Source: JANQRX01 sp963663975
Lineage (GTDB): Bacteria > Pseudomonadota > Alphaproteobacteria > Rhizobiales > Kaistiaceae
DNA: 64,000 nucleotides
Assembly (NCBI GenBank): GCA_963663975.2
Contig: CAXXRA010000015.1
Location: 1,302,001 to 1,366,000 of the forward strand
Direction: 5' to 3'
In this document: piece after piece, positions 17,957-26,344 of the stretch
How the letters are laid out: every line of letters starts with the position of its first letter
How positions within the stretch are numbered: the first letter of the stretch is position 1
Program-made: the position numbers and the translations under genes
Notes under the pieces: model-generated
The model's input: only the letters and a program-made list of their open reading frames with translations
Told to the model about the DNA's origin: nothing
The model's database searches: none

Positions 17957-18535
17957 TCACGCGCGCAGCACCTGAAGAATCGTGTCGTAGATCCGTGGAA
18001 TGCCGCTCTTCTTGTCCTGGTGCCTTCCGTAGAGCACCACCCCGTGAACGCAGCACATGATGTAGCTGGCCAGTGCCGTCGGATCCTTCTCGGCAGGCAG
18101 ATCGCCATCGGCTTGCGCGTTGCGAAGCGCAGTTTCGAGAAGTCCCTCCATCGCCGCGGTGAAATCATCGATCATCTTCACGGCTGCCGCGCTTATCGAG
18201 TGCTTCTGAGCCAGATGGTTCATCATGAGGCAGCCCCTGTAGGTCTCCTTGATGGCCCCATCCACAACGCTTTTAAGAAAGGCTTCGACGCCCTTGAGAT
18301 TGGGATCGTCGGTCAGAATCTTGAAGCGAGGCGCCATGACCTGCTCGCGGTAATACTGCAAAGCCTCTTCGAACAGCCCGTCCTTGTCGCCGAACTCCTT
18401 GTACATGCTGGCGGTATTCAGCCCGGTCACACGCACAATGTCGGCCATCGACGTGGCCCGATAACCCTGCTGCCAGAACAGGTTGGTCGCTTCTCCCAGC
18501 ACGTCCCAGCGGTCGTATTTTCTGTTGCGTCCCAT
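17957..18535 (-). CDS. TetR/AcrR-family transcriptional regulator
   Basis: A 192-residue repressor. The N-terminal TetR helix-turn-helix covers about residues 10-55 with FWQQGYRATSMADIVRVTG and MYKEFGDKDGLF. The C-terminal ligand domain includes YRGCLMMNHLA and resembles the TetR_C_16/AcrR type often linked to stress or electrophile sensing. It is followed by the SnoaL-like gene, and both are preceded by the same AT-rich motif, so it probably controls itself and that gene. The ligand is unknown. Confidence 0.88.
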   Translation of the reverse strand: MGRNRKYDRWDVLGEATNLFWQQGYRATSMADIVRVTGLNTASMYKEFGDKDGLFEEALQYYREQVMAPRFKILTDDPNLKGVEAFLKSVVDGAIKETYRGCLMMNHLAQKHSISAAAVKMIDDFTAAMEGLLETALRNAQADGDLPAEKDPTALASYIMCCVHGVVLYGRHQDKKSGIPRIYDTILQVLRA

Positions 18536-18541
18536 GAGCCC

Positions 18542-18566
18542 AAAATGGAACGTTCATTTTAATATT
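18542..18566 (-). promoter_or_regulatory. Probable autoregulatory TetR operator
   Basis: AAAATGGAAC followed by GTTCATTTT forms a near-perfect palindrome directly upstream of the TetR start codon. The half CATTTTAATATT is repeated before the SnoaL-like gene. Confidence 0.55.
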
Positions 18567-18665
18567 CAACCTCGCCTTACACGAACGCGAGCGAACCGCG
18601 CATCATCTGGTCGTGAACGAGGGAGCCAGAACGGTTGGGCTGCTCGATGTCGGCTGTGGGTCGGC

Positions 18666-18821
18666 CTATTGCGGATTGCACTTCACAATCCGGCCCAAGA
18701 CGTCCTTGCACATCTTCTCCACCGTGGCTGGAGCTTTGGGCGCTTCGGCGGCGCCGGGAGCGGTTTGGCTATCGGAATCGCCGGACCCGCTCAACATTCC
18801 CAGGATGGCCAGTATCACCAT
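18666..18821 (-). CDS. Small 51-residue protein with N-terminal hydrophobic segment
   Basis: A short frame from ATG 18819-18821 to TAG 18666-18668. It reads MVILAILGMLSGSG, then an Ala/Pro-rich linker, and ends VEKMCKDVLGRIVKCNPQ. GGGAGG lies 9 nt before the ATG. The hydrophobic start and two cysteines near the end suggest a small exported or membrane-anchored protein. No family is recognised. It sits alone between the TetR gene and a membrane-protein gene. Confidence 0.4.
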   Translation of the reverse strand: MVILAILGMLSGSGDSDSQTAPGAAEAPKAPATVEKMCKDVLGRIVKCNPQ

Positions 18822-18970
18822 TTTTCATGCCTCCCGCTTCAAAGGTAAGCCCGCTCCAGTGTGGTCACGGGACCTCGATTCGGTCAAGGATCGTGCGGCT
18901 TGCGAGCGATCACACCGCCAGATCCGGGCTTCGATCCAGCCCGATCGGAGCGTGAATCGCGGCAAGGCTC

Positions 18971-19366
18971 TCACAGGTTCTTGTGGACCAGGCCCAGCAG
19001 CAGTCCGAACAGAGCGAACTGGATGAGGCCGGCCGAGCCCTCGACCATCAGCCAGCTCGACACCGAGGGCACGGCATATTTGGACGGCTCGACCAGGGCG
19101 ATATAGGCCACCAGGAACAGCCCGAAGGGCAACGAGACGACGACCCCGTCGGCGATCGAGGCGGCCGGACCCCGCCATGCCGACAGCGCGAGCGACATGA
19201 CGACGCCCTGGATCACCATCACCAGCAGCCCGAGCGCAATGATCGGATCGGCCCGGGCGAAGCCGATGCCGTCGAAATGGGCCTTGTTGATGACAAAATG
19301 GGAGAGTCCCTGGACCCCGAACGAGATGACCATGAAACCGACGACCGAGGTGATGTGCTTCAGCAT
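18971..19366 (-). CDS. Small four-helix membrane protein, putative HxlR target
   Basis: A 131-residue protein with four hydrophobic stretches, beginning MLKHITSVVGFMVISFGVQG and ending LLLGLVHKNL. The start at ATG 19364-19366 is favoured by GAATGAGGG upstream; an earlier in-frame start gives an unlikely polar leader. It resembles uncharacterised small integral membrane proteins; no enzyme motif is seen. It is divergent from an HxlR regulator with two palindromes between them, so it is probably that regulator's target. Confidence 0.7.
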   Translation of the reverse strand: MLKHITSVVGFMVISFGVQGLSHFVINKAHFDGIGFARADPIIALGLLVMVIQGVVMSLALSAWRGPAASIADGVVVSLPFGLFLVAYIALVEPSKYAVPSVSSWLMVEGSAGLIQFALFGLLLGLVHKNL

Positions 19367-19432
19367 GGAACCCTCATTCTCCTGGTCGCACGCCCCCGAT
19401 CCGCGGGGTTGACATACGCGCGCCGACAATCC

Positions 19433-19484
19433 ACTTGTTATTCGCAAGTTCTTCGTAGCCTCACCACTTCGTTTTTGCAAGTGG
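19433..19484. promoter_or_regulatory. Two HxlR-type operators between divergent genes
   Basis: Site A is ACTTG-7 nt-CAAGT (19433-19449). Site B is CCACTT-9 nt-AAGTGG (19464-19484). Both share the CACTT/AAGTG half site and are about 31-32 bp apart, three helical turns. This arrangement suits cooperative binding of the HxlR protein encoded 22 bp downstream. Confidence 0.6.
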
Positions 19485-19506
19485 TTTTTCTCGACGGGAT
19501 TTGGCC

Positions 19507-19932
19507 ATGGCCATCAAGACGACGGCGGACTGGCACGGCTGCCCGATCCGCTACGGATCGGCCGTGTTCGGCGATCCGTGGAGCATGCTGATCCTGCGCG
19601 ATCTGATGTTCAAAGGGGCGCGCCACTACGCCGACTTTCATACCGCCGGCGAAGGCATCTCGACCAACATCCTGGCCTCGCGACTGGCCGGGCTGGAGGC
19701 GGAAGGAACGGTCGGGAAAATGACCGATCCCGACCACGGCGCGCGCACCCTCTATTATCTCACCGACAAGGGCCTTGGCCTGGTGCCGGTGATGCTTGAG
19801 ATCATCGACTGGTCGGAGTTGTGGGACGCCGACACCGAGGTCGAGCCCGACTTCGCCACGGATCTTCGGCGCGACCGCAAGGCGCTGGCCGACAGGATCG
19901 TCGGCGGGCTCAGGGCACGGCGGCCGGCGTGA
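19507..19932 (+). CDS. HxlR-family transcriptional regulator
   Basis: A 141-residue winged-helix regulator of the HxlR/YodB family. Family features are CPIRYGSAVFGDPWSMLILRDL, GISTNILASRLAGLE and a wing ending RTLYYLTDKG. A single N-terminal Cys (in HGCPI) is the residue that senses electrophiles or oxidants in some relatives. The ATG at 19507 is used, two codons inside a TTG frame start. It is divergent from the small membrane protein and likely represses both genes. Confidence 0.9.
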   Translation: MAIKTTADWHGCPIRYGSAVFGDPWSMLILRDLMFKGARHYADFHTAGEGISTNILASRLAGLEAEGTVGKMTDPDHGARTLYYLTDKGLGLVPVMLEIIDWSELWDADTEVEPDFATDLRRDRKALADRIVGGLRARRPA

Positions 19933-19966
19933 GGTTTGGCGAATTCCAGCCTCTGGCGGGCAGCTG

Positions 19967-21121
19967 TCACCTGAGATAGATCGGTGCGCCGTCGAGCCTG
20001 GCGATCCTCGGACGATAGGCCTCGACATCATACAGGGCATCCACGTCGACGCGGCGCAAGCCCTTGGTGCTGATGTCGACCGGCTGGGTAGTGTAGCACC
20101 CGTCCTGGATCGCTACCATCAGACCGGTCGAGCCTTCCTCGATCAACCGCACGGTCATGGTGCCATAGTTCTTGGGCACCAGCAGGTCGATCGCGTCCGG
20201 GGCCCCGGAGCGCAGCAGATACCTCAGATTCTGCACCATGATGTTGGTGCCGGTGATCTCTTTGAGGGTGTGCCCCAACTGCTCGCCGATGCCGCCCAGC
20301 TTGCGATGGCCGTAGGCGTCCGCGGACCCGGATTCGATCACGCCTTGGCCGAGTGCGCTGGCTCCCTCGGAGACCACGACGATGGCATAGTTGGACGCGC
20401 TACCGGCCCGATCCTCGCTGAGCAGCCGGGCAAGTTTGTTGAAATCGAAGGGTACCTCGGCAATCAAGGTTCGATCGACATCGGCGAGATAGCCGGCCAT
20501 CAGCGCGGTCAGGCCGCTGTTGCGGCCAAACATTTCCACCACCAAGAACCGCTCGTGGCTGCCAACCGAGGTGCGCAGGCGGTTGATCAACTCGACCGAC
20601 CTGGTGACGCAGGTCGAGAAGCCAATGCAATAGTCCGTGCCGAAGACGTCATTGTCCATGGTCTTGGGGATGCACATGGTCTTGACGCCCTCTGCGTGGA
20701 TGCGTGCGGCATAGGAGAGCGTGTCGTCGCCGCCGATGACGACCATCACGTCGATCTCCAGGGCGTCCAGAACCGACAGCACATGGTCGGTCACATCCAC
20801 GGTACCGCCGTCCGAGGACGGTGCCCGATCGCTTAAGAATTCGGGCAAGTCGGCAACGTCCATCCGCGAGGGGTTGGTTCGCGAGGTGTGGAGCATGGTG
20901 CCGCCGCAGCGGTCGATGCTGTGCACGATGTCGGGGGAAAGGACGATGCGGGCGCTGTGGGTGCCGTCGAGGTTCTCCGGGTCGGAGTTGACGGGTCCGG
21001 CCCAGCCGCGCCGGAAACCGGTGACGCGCCAGCCCCTGGCGAATGCTTCGTTGACGACCGCCTTGATCGCCGGGTTCAGACCGGGGACGTCGCCGCCTCC
21101 TGTCAGGATGCCCAAGTGCAT
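19967..21121 (-). CDS. 6-phosphofructokinase, pyrophosphate-dependent type
   Basis: A 384-residue PfkA-fold enzyme phosphorylating fructose-6-phosphate. It begins MHLGILTGGGDVPGLNPAIK. The phosphate-donor site reads IGGDDTLSYA and the catalytic loop PKTMDNDV. The Asp in GGDD and the Lys in PKTxDND are the residues that favour pyrophosphate over ATP, so the reaction is probably reversible. ATG 21119-21121 has GGAGACGAT before it. It is the neighbour of a transaldolase on the same strand, linking it to sugar-phosphate interconversion. Confidence 0.88.
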   Translation of the reverse strand: MHLGILTGGGDVPGLNPAIKAVVNEAFARGWRVTGFRRGWAGPVNSDPENLDGTHSARIVLSPDIVHSIDRCGGTMLHTSRTNPSRMDVADLPEFLSDRAPSSDGGTVDVTDHVLSVLDALEIDVMVVIGGDDTLSYAARIHAEGVKTMCIPKTMDNDVFGTDYCIGFSTCVTRSVELINRLRTSVGSHERFLVVEMFGRNSGLTALMAGYLADVDRTLIAEVPFDFNKLARLLSEDRAGSASNYAIVVVSEGASALGQGVIESGSADAYGHRKLGGIGEQLGHTLKEITGTNIMVQNLRYLLRSGAPDAIDLLVPKNYGTMTVRLIEEGSTGLMVAIQDGCYTTQPVDISTKGLRRVDVDALYDVEAYRPRIARLDGAPIYLR

Positions 21122-21216
21122 GTGATCGTCTCCATATTCACCTGACCTCACCGCTGACCCCCGACCCCTGACCCCTGAACCCACCAGGGTCTGAAATCGA
21201 AGCGTTCGGCGTTTTT

Positions 21217-22299
21217 TTACGCCACGCCGGGCATCAGATAGCCGCGGATGACGCGGACAAGCGCCTGGTAACCGTCGGTGAAGCCGAACAGCGTCTTCTT
21301 GTTGGGGCCGAAATCGTCAAACTCGCCGACGGTCATCCCGTCCTCTTCGTAGGCGCGGCGGAAATCGACGAACTTGTCGGACAGCCCGTCGATGATCGCC
21401 TGATCCACCGGTTGGTCGATGCGTGGAACGATCTCGATGTCGGAGGCGTTGAACCGCTTCTGCCACTGGTGGGTCAGCGTCACGACCATATCGGCGCCGA
21501 TGAACTCGGACCAATGCCGGTGATGACGCGTGGCCGCGGAAAGGAGCCGGGCCGTGTAGCCGCGATCCTTGAAAATCCCGTAGGCCTTCTTCATGACGGC
21601 CACGCCGGCCCAATCCAGATGGGCGGGGTCGGTCACGATGTCTTGCTTGTTGGCCACGCCCTTGAGCCAATCGTCGAGGCGGCCGACCATGATGGTGCAG
21701 ACCGGGCCCATCTGCGAAATATCCTCGCCGGCCTCACGGCGTCGGGTGAGCCCCCGTTCCACCGCCTCGCCCACGGCGATCGCTTGCGGCACCGAAAAGG
21801 AGACGGTGGCGTTGATGCTGATGCCGCGGAAGGTTGCTTCTTCGATCGCCTCAACGCCGGCGCTCGAGACCGGGATCTTGACGATGATGTTGGGAGCGAT
21901 CCCGGCAAGCCGCTCGGCCTGGGTGACGATCCGGTCGGCATTGCGGAAGTACTGCGGAGCGGTCTGAACCGACAATCGGCCCTGACGTCCCTCTTGCCGT
22001 TCGAAGACGGGCTGCAGCAACGCCGCGCCCGCGGCCGACATCTCCTCGGTGAGTTGCCAGGCGATATCGTCCTCTGTCGCGCTTCGGTTATCGGCGATGA
22101 TCGCCTTGATCCTGGGTTCCCACTGGTCGATCTCCTGGTTGAGCACCTGACCGACAATCACCGGGTTGGCGGTTGCCCCGACCGCACCATTGTCGATGGC
22201 GTAGCTCAGCTCGGCAACGGAGCACGAGTCGTTCCACAGATCCGTGTCGGTTGTCTCGACCATTTCGTGAAGCGGGCTCTTGTAGTTTCGATCAACCAT
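21217..22299 (-). CDS. Transaldolase-family protein
   Basis: A 360-residue TIM-barrel aldolase of the transaldolase family. It starts MVDRNYKSPLHEMV and has LWNDSCSVAELSYAI with GATANPVIV. The Schiff-base lysine is in IIVKIPVSSAGVEAI, followed by INATVSFSVPQA. It is longer than fructose-6-phosphate aldolases and lacks a phosphoglucose-isomerase fusion. It may act in the non-oxidative pentose phosphate pathway together with the adjacent PPi-type phosphofructokinase; the exact substrate is not certain. ATG 22297-22299 was chosen because the upstream frame is low quality. Confidence 0.8.
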   Translation of the reverse strand: MVDRNYKSPLHEMVETTDTDLWNDSCSVAELSYAIDNGAVGATANPVIVGQVLNQEIDQWEPRIKAIIADNRSATEDDIAWQLTEEMSAAGAALLQPVFERQEGRQGRLSVQTAPQYFRNADRIVTQAERLAGIAPNIIVKIPVSSAGVEAIEEATFRGISINATVSFSVPQAIAVGEAVERGLTRRREAGEDISQMGPVCTIMVGRLDDWLKGVANKQDIVTDPAHLDWAGVAVMKKAYGIFKDRGYTARLLSAATRHHRHWSEFIGADMVVTLTHQWQKRFNASDIEIVPRIDQPVDQAIIDGLSDKFVDFRRAYEEDGMTVGEFDDFGPNKKTLFGFTDGYQALVRVIRGYLMPGVA

Positions 22300-22432
22300 C
22301 GCGAAAACGTGCCTCCGTTGAGTTCCTTGCGTGACGGGCAACGCCCGAGGGCCCGATGATGTCCGATTGTGGGCGAGACATCCGGGCCGTTGCCCGCCAT
22401 CGTATGCGCACATTTCCAGCGATGAAAGGTAG

Positions 22433-22701
22433 GAGCCCTTTCGACCAACTCCGAGCCATTCTGACGGAGCGATTTTGTGACAGGATCAAGTCAAGGCTCG
22501 ATGCGCGTATCGGGATACGGGCGAGGGACTTGGCGCCGGAATTGGTGCAAAATCGCCCGTCCCTTCGGGTTCCCGATTGGCGGGCGCCCAACGCCGAAGC
22601 GATCTGGGACGATGCGGGGGCATCGCCCGTCGATCGTTTCGACCCCGGATCGCCTCGCCAATCGAGGAACAGAATTGACCCGGAGTTGGTCAAAAGGGCT
22701 C
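22433..22701 (+). repeat. R1 dispersed repeat, copy b (near full length)
   Basis: A 269-bp copy, one of the two longest, with ends GAGCCCTTTCGACCAACTC and GAGTTGGTCAAAAGGGCTC as inverted repeats. It contains inner blocks shared with the other copies (GACGGAGCGATTTTGTGAC and CCTCGCCAATCG). It lies upstream of the leftward transaldolase gene. No gene starts right after its AAAAGGG end, unlike three other copies. The 276 bp from 22702 to 22977 show nothing recognisable. Confidence 0.8.
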
Positions 22702-22977
22702 TTGAGATTGCCGTATCGGCGGCCACGCGCCCGGCGCGACGTGCCGGATCATTTGGCCGGACCCGACCGGATCGACGGATGGGGCGAACGCGGCAAACGG
22801 GCCAGGCCTGCCGCGGCGGGCGCGGCGTCATGCCTCTAATGAAGACACATGGAGATCAAGGGCGACAACGGCAGGGTTTCGGTTCGAGTCTTCGACACGA
22901 CAGGGGCACCGTTAAGAAATCAAGCCGGTCCGCCCGTGATCCTGATGGACGCGGTCCTGGAACTCCCGCGCGGGCGC

Positions 22978-23394
22978 TCATGTGTGCGGATCGGGTGTCC
23001 CGTCGTCGACATATCGGTTGCCGGCGGCGAGGCTCTTCAGATGTTCCCACGTCCAGTGGTACATCCTGTCCGATTCCTTGGCCGTCTTCGGCTTCCAGCA
23101 GGTCTTTCCGCGGCGCCCGTAAAGAAGGAAGTACTCCTTCTCGAGGTCGCGCGCCGTCCTCAACTCCTCGTTCGGTCCCTTCGCGGACCCCGTGTGTTCC
23201 CCGCAGATCAGGATCACCAGATCGACCCGGTCAAGTTGCTCGCGCAATCTCGTTTTCGGATCGTCGTCAGGGGAGTCGTCGGCGGACGAGTCGGCAATCG
23301 TGAAGGGCGAGTCCGGCTGTTGGGACTGTTCGGCGAGCACCTTTCGCAGATCCTCGTCGTGACCGGTGTCGAAGCTAATGAACGCCTTTTTCAA
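22978..23394 (-). CDS. TIR-like (MTH538/DUF1863, ThsB-type) domain protein
   Basis: A 138-residue single-domain protein. It begins LKKAFISFDTGHDEDLRKVLAEQ, has SPFTIADSSADDS, LREQLDRVDLVILICGEHT and NEELRTARDLEKEY. This order matches the MTH538-type TIR-like fold used by Thoeris ThsB and related defence or signalling proteins. A TTG start at 23392-23394 is proposed because a GGAG lies upstream and the family begins at this point; an ATG 20 codons upstream is the alternative. No Thoeris ThsA or other effector is adjacent, so its role is open. Confidence 0.65.
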   Translation of the reverse strand: MKKAFISFDTGHDEDLRKVLAEQSQQPDSPFTIADSSADDSPDDDPKTRLREQLDRVDLVILICGEHTGSAKGPNEELRTARDLEKEYFLLYGRRGKTCWKPKTAKESDRMYHWTWEHLKSLAAGNRYVDDGTPDPHT

Positions 23395-23569
23395 TCTCGC
23401 CGCTCCAGTCAAGCACCATCGAGGAAAGACTAGCAGCGGTGCAGGTTGGGGCATAGGGGCGGGGGCTCGTAGGGGGGTGCGTGGTGGAGGCGGGTGCTGG
23501 CCTCGGCCATCCGGCGTGTGGACCAGCGTAAAGCCCGGCGACCGGAGTGAGATTTGAGGGTGCGGACTC

Positions 23570-23944
23570 TCAGCCGTACTCGTTCTCGCCGTCCCGGGTC
23601 GGCTGGACCAGCCAGTAGAGGACCACCAGCCACCCGACTATCGGGATCAAGCCGAACAAGATCCACCAGCCCGAACGGCCGATATCGTGCAGGCGCCGGA
23701 CGCCGACCGCGATGCTAGGCACCACGATGGCGAGCGAAAACAGCACGGTTAGGGGTTGCCAGGCATTCACACCAAATCGCGGGAAGCCGAGCAGCGGAGC
23801 GACGACCGCACCGTCGATCGCCTGGATGACGATGCTCGCAAGAAAAACGGCGAGCACCCACCACCAATATTCCGGCCGCCTCGCTCGGCCCTTGAAGGTC
23901 GCGTAGTTCGACAGGACCGTTCTGACCGCCTCACCCATGTTCAT
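23570..23944 (-). CDS. DUF805 family membrane protein
   Basis: A 124-residue inner-membrane protein of the DUF805 family. Key features are ATFKGRARRPEYWWW near the N-terminus, VGVRRLHDIGRSGWW in the middle and a C-terminal LVQPTRDGENEYG. Four hydrophobic segments are visible. Function is unknown in the family. ATG 23942-23944 has AGGGGA upstream; a second ATG lies two codons later. Confidence 0.88.
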   Translation of the reverse strand: MNMGEAVRTVLSNYATFKGRARRPEYWWWVLAVFLASIVIQAIDGAVVAPLLGFPRFGVNAWQPLTVLFSLAIVVPSIAVGVRRLHDIGRSGWWILFGLIPIVGWLVVLYWLVQPTRDGENEYG

Positions 23945-24077
23945 GGCGTATCCCCTGGCAGGTTTGGCGACGCGGCGTCGATCAATCGGAACGATTGCAG
24001 TGGCCAATATTGCAAGTTTGATGGCCAACCCCAGGAATATATCGTAGGAGCCCGCTCGCCACTGAAATCGAGGCATC

Positions 24078-24165
24078 TGGTGCCCAGGAGAGGACTCGAA
24101 CCTCCACGGCTTTTACACCACACGGACCTGAACCGTGCGCGTCTACCAATTCCGCCACCTGGGCA
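24078..24165 (-). tRNA. tRNA-Leu (CAG)
   Basis: The minus strand folds as a class II tRNA. The acceptor is TGCCCAG/CTGGGCA, the D-arm GGCGGAATTGGTAGACGC, and the anticodon stem-loop CACGG-TTCAGGT-CCGTG (anticodon CAG). It has a long variable arm, T-arm GGTTCGAGTCC and an encoded CCA (24078-24080). The repeat R2-b begins directly upstream of its 5' end. Confidence 0.95.
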
Positions 24166-24167
24166 CC

Positions 24168-24295
24168 GGTGGTTCGAATCTCTCGTCTCGAACCACTGGT
24201 TTCTTTGTTGATGGATCAACTCATCGAGACATTGGTATGCCTTGCAAACGGCTCAGCGACTATCTGGCTCGGACACCAATGTCTCGGTTGATCCA
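24168..24295 (-). repeat. R2 dispersed hairpin repeat, copy b
   Basis: A small hairpin TGGTTCGA/TCGAACCA (24170-24195) is followed by the long stem. Its left arm is TGGATCAAC-TCAT-CGAGACATTGG (24212-24235) and its right arm CCAATGTCTC-GGTTGATCCA (24276-24295). This is the longest stem of the three copies (20 bp with a 4-nt bulge). It lies between the tRNA-Leu gene and the NDUFA9-like gene. Confidence 0.75.
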
Positions 24296-24418
24296 CTAGG
24301 CGGCGATGAATTAAGCGCGCCCGCCGACCTTGTCAACGCGGCCCCCGCCCGCTCGCCTGTACACCCCAGGCACCAGCCGCTAAGAGACGCCGACAGGACC
24401 CACGCCGGAGTCGACTTG

Positions 24419-25393
24419 ATGCCGATCACCAGCACCGACAAGGGGCTCGTCACCGTTTTCGGCGGGACCGGCTTTGTCGGCCGCCACGTGGTGCGGGCGC
24501 TGCTGAAGCGCGGCTGGCGGGTGCGCGCGGCGGTCCGCCGCCCCGATCTCGCCGTTCATCTGCAGCCGCTCGGTGATGTCGGCTGGGTCCAGCCGGTGCA
24601 GGCCAATCTCCGTTATCGCTGGTCGGTCGACCGCGCCGTGGTCGGTGCCGACGTGGTGGTCAATCTGGTCGGCATCCTGGCCGAAACCCGGCGCCAGCGC
24701 TTCGATGCGGTCCACGCCGCCGGTGCCCGTGCGGTGGCCGAGGCCGCCGGCGAGGAGGGGCACGCGCGCATCGTCCATGTCTCGGCAATCGGCGCCGACC
24801 CCGATTCGCTCTCCATCTACGGCCGCACCAAGGCCAAGGGCGAGGCGGCGGTGATGGAGGTTCTGCCGGAGTCGACGATTTTCCGCCCCTCGATCGCCTT
24901 CGGGCCCGAAGACAAGTTCTTCAACCGCTTCGCCGGCATGGCCCGCCTTGCTCCGGCGCTGCCGCTGTTCGGCGGCGGCCACACCAAATTCCAGCCGGTC
25001 TATGTCGGCGATCTTGCGCGGGCCATCGCCGAGGCCGTCGACGGCCACACCAAACCGGGCACAATTTACGAAATCGGCGGGCCGCAGATCCGCACGTTCC
25101 GTCAGTGCCTCGAAATCACGCTCGAACAGATCAACCGCACAAGGCTGCTTGTTCCCCTCCCGTGGTGGTACGCCCGCGCAGTCGCGCGCGTGCTCCAGCT
25201 TCTGCCCAGGCCGCTGCTCACCGTCGACCAGTTGAACCAGCTTCGCGTCGACAACGTCGTTTCGGACGATGCCATCGGCGAGCAACGCACGCTGGCCGGG
25301 CTCGGCATCGAGCCGACCGCGATGGCGGCCATCCTGCCGACCTATCTCTACCGCTTCCGGCCCCACGGCCAGTTCGAAGCACGGCGGTCGTAG
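24419..25393 (+). CDS. NAD(P)-binding complex I NDUFA9-like subunit / SDR epimerase
   Basis: A 324-residue atypical SDR. The N-terminal Rossmann motif is VTVFGGTGFVGRHVV, followed by VNLVGILAETRRQRF, and VHVSAIGADPDS where a YGRTKAKGE stretch supplies the Tyr/Lys pair. The C-terminal part (TLAGLGIEPTAMAAILPTYLYRFRPHGQF) is typical of the NDUFA9-type proteins common in alphaproteobacteria. ATG 24419 is used because the longer frame starts inside repeat R2-b. It is convergent with uppP, with R2-c between the two stop codons. Confidence 0.85.
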   Translation: MPITSTDKGLVTVFGGTGFVGRHVVRALLKRGWRVRAAVRRPDLAVHLQPLGDVGWVQPVQANLRYRWSVDRAVVGADVVVNLVGILAETRRQRFDAVHAAGARAVAEAAGEEGHARIVHVSAIGADPDSLSIYGRTKAKGEAAVMEVLPESTIFRPSIAFGPEDKFFNRFAGMARLAPALPLFGGGHTKFQPVYVGDLARAIAEAVDGHTKPGTIYEIGGPQIRTFRQCLEITLEQINRTRLLVPLPWWYARAVARVLQLLPRPLLTVDQLNQLRVDNVVSDDAIGEQRTLAGLGIEPTAMAAILPTYLYRFRPHGQFEARRS

Positions 25394-25521
25394 CGTTCCG
25401 AACCTGATCGGTTCGAACCGCCACGAGTCTTTCCTGATGGATCAACTTATCGAGACATTGGAATGCCTTGCACGGCGTTCATCGACAGGCTTGCTCGAAT
25501 CTACATGTCTCGGTTGATCCA
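25394..25521 (-). repeat. R2 dispersed hairpin repeat, copy c
   Basis: It fills the whole gap between the convergent NDUFA9-like and uppP genes. The small hairpin GTTCCGAACC/GGTTCGAAC lies at 25396-25418. The long stem has left arm TGGATCAAC-TTAT-CGAGACAT (25438-25458) and right arm ATGTCTCGGTTGATCCA (25505-25521). The stem ends 3 nt from the uppP stop codon. Confidence 0.75.
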
Positions 25522-25524
25522 CTG

Positions 25525-26330
25525 TCAGCCGATCAGCGCAGCGGCGACCAGCCCGCCCAGGCCGACCGCGATCCGCCACCAGGCGAACGGCGCAAAGCCG
25601 TGGCGGCTGACGAAGCCGAGGAAACTCCTGACCACCACCAGCGCCGACAGGAACGCCACCACGAAGCCGATGGCGATCAGCAGCGCGGCGTCGCCGTCAA
25701 TCAAATCGATGTTCTTGTAGAGGTCGAAGGCGAACGCTCCGGCCATCATCGGCATGGCGAGGAAAAACGAGTACTCCGCCGCCGAGCGTTTGTCGGTGCC
25801 CAACAGCAGCGCCCCGGCGATGGTCGCGCCCGAGCGCGAAACTCCCGGGATCAGCGACAGGGTCTGGAACAGGCCGATACCGAGGCTGAGCCTCAGCGGA
25901 TAATCCATGATGTCGGCGTAGCGCGGTTTTAGCGGCAGCCGGTCGAGCCATAACAACGCCACCCCGCCGATGAACAGCGCCAGCGAGATCAGCGTCAGCG
26001 ATTTGAAGAACACCTGGGTGATGATCTGGTGGAGGGCGACGCCGAGAATGGCCGCCGGCAGGAAGGCCAGCACCACGCCCAGGGCAAAGCGCTGGCTGGT
26101 GCGGTCGTGGCGCAGGTTGACCAGCAGGTGCCAAGCCGGGCGGCGTAGACCGCCACCAGCGCCAGGACCGCGCCGAGCTGGATCAGCACGACAAAGGCCT
26201 GGCCTTCGCTCTCGAAGCCGAGCAGGCGGCCGGCGAGCAGCAAATGGGCGGTCGAGGAGACCGGGATGAATTCGGTCGCGCCCTCGACGATGCCCAGGAT
26301 CACCGCATTGATGATGTCGACAAGCCCCAT
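25525..26330 (-). pseudogene. uppP: Undecaprenyl-diphosphatase UppP/BacA, apparent -1 frameshift
   Basis: Two frames give one complete UppP of about 268 residues. This membrane enzyme recycles undecaprenyl pyrophosphate for cell-wall synthesis. Frame one, from ATG 26328-26330, holds ILGIVEGATEFIPVSSTAH with the catalytic Glu and Ser. Frame two holds PGVSRSGATIAGAL, the second family motif, and ends at 25525. They join near 26134, where one missing base (CTTGGCAC for CTTTGGCAC) would restore RLWHLLVN. The gene is usually important for growth, so a sequencing deletion is more likely than real loss. Confidence 0.82.
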
Positions 26331-26344
26331 GAACCGCTTTGCCT

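Noticed and set aside
22849..23433. Rightward frame opposite the TIR-like gene
   Set aside because: No family features; the leftward frame shows a coherent TIR-like protein.
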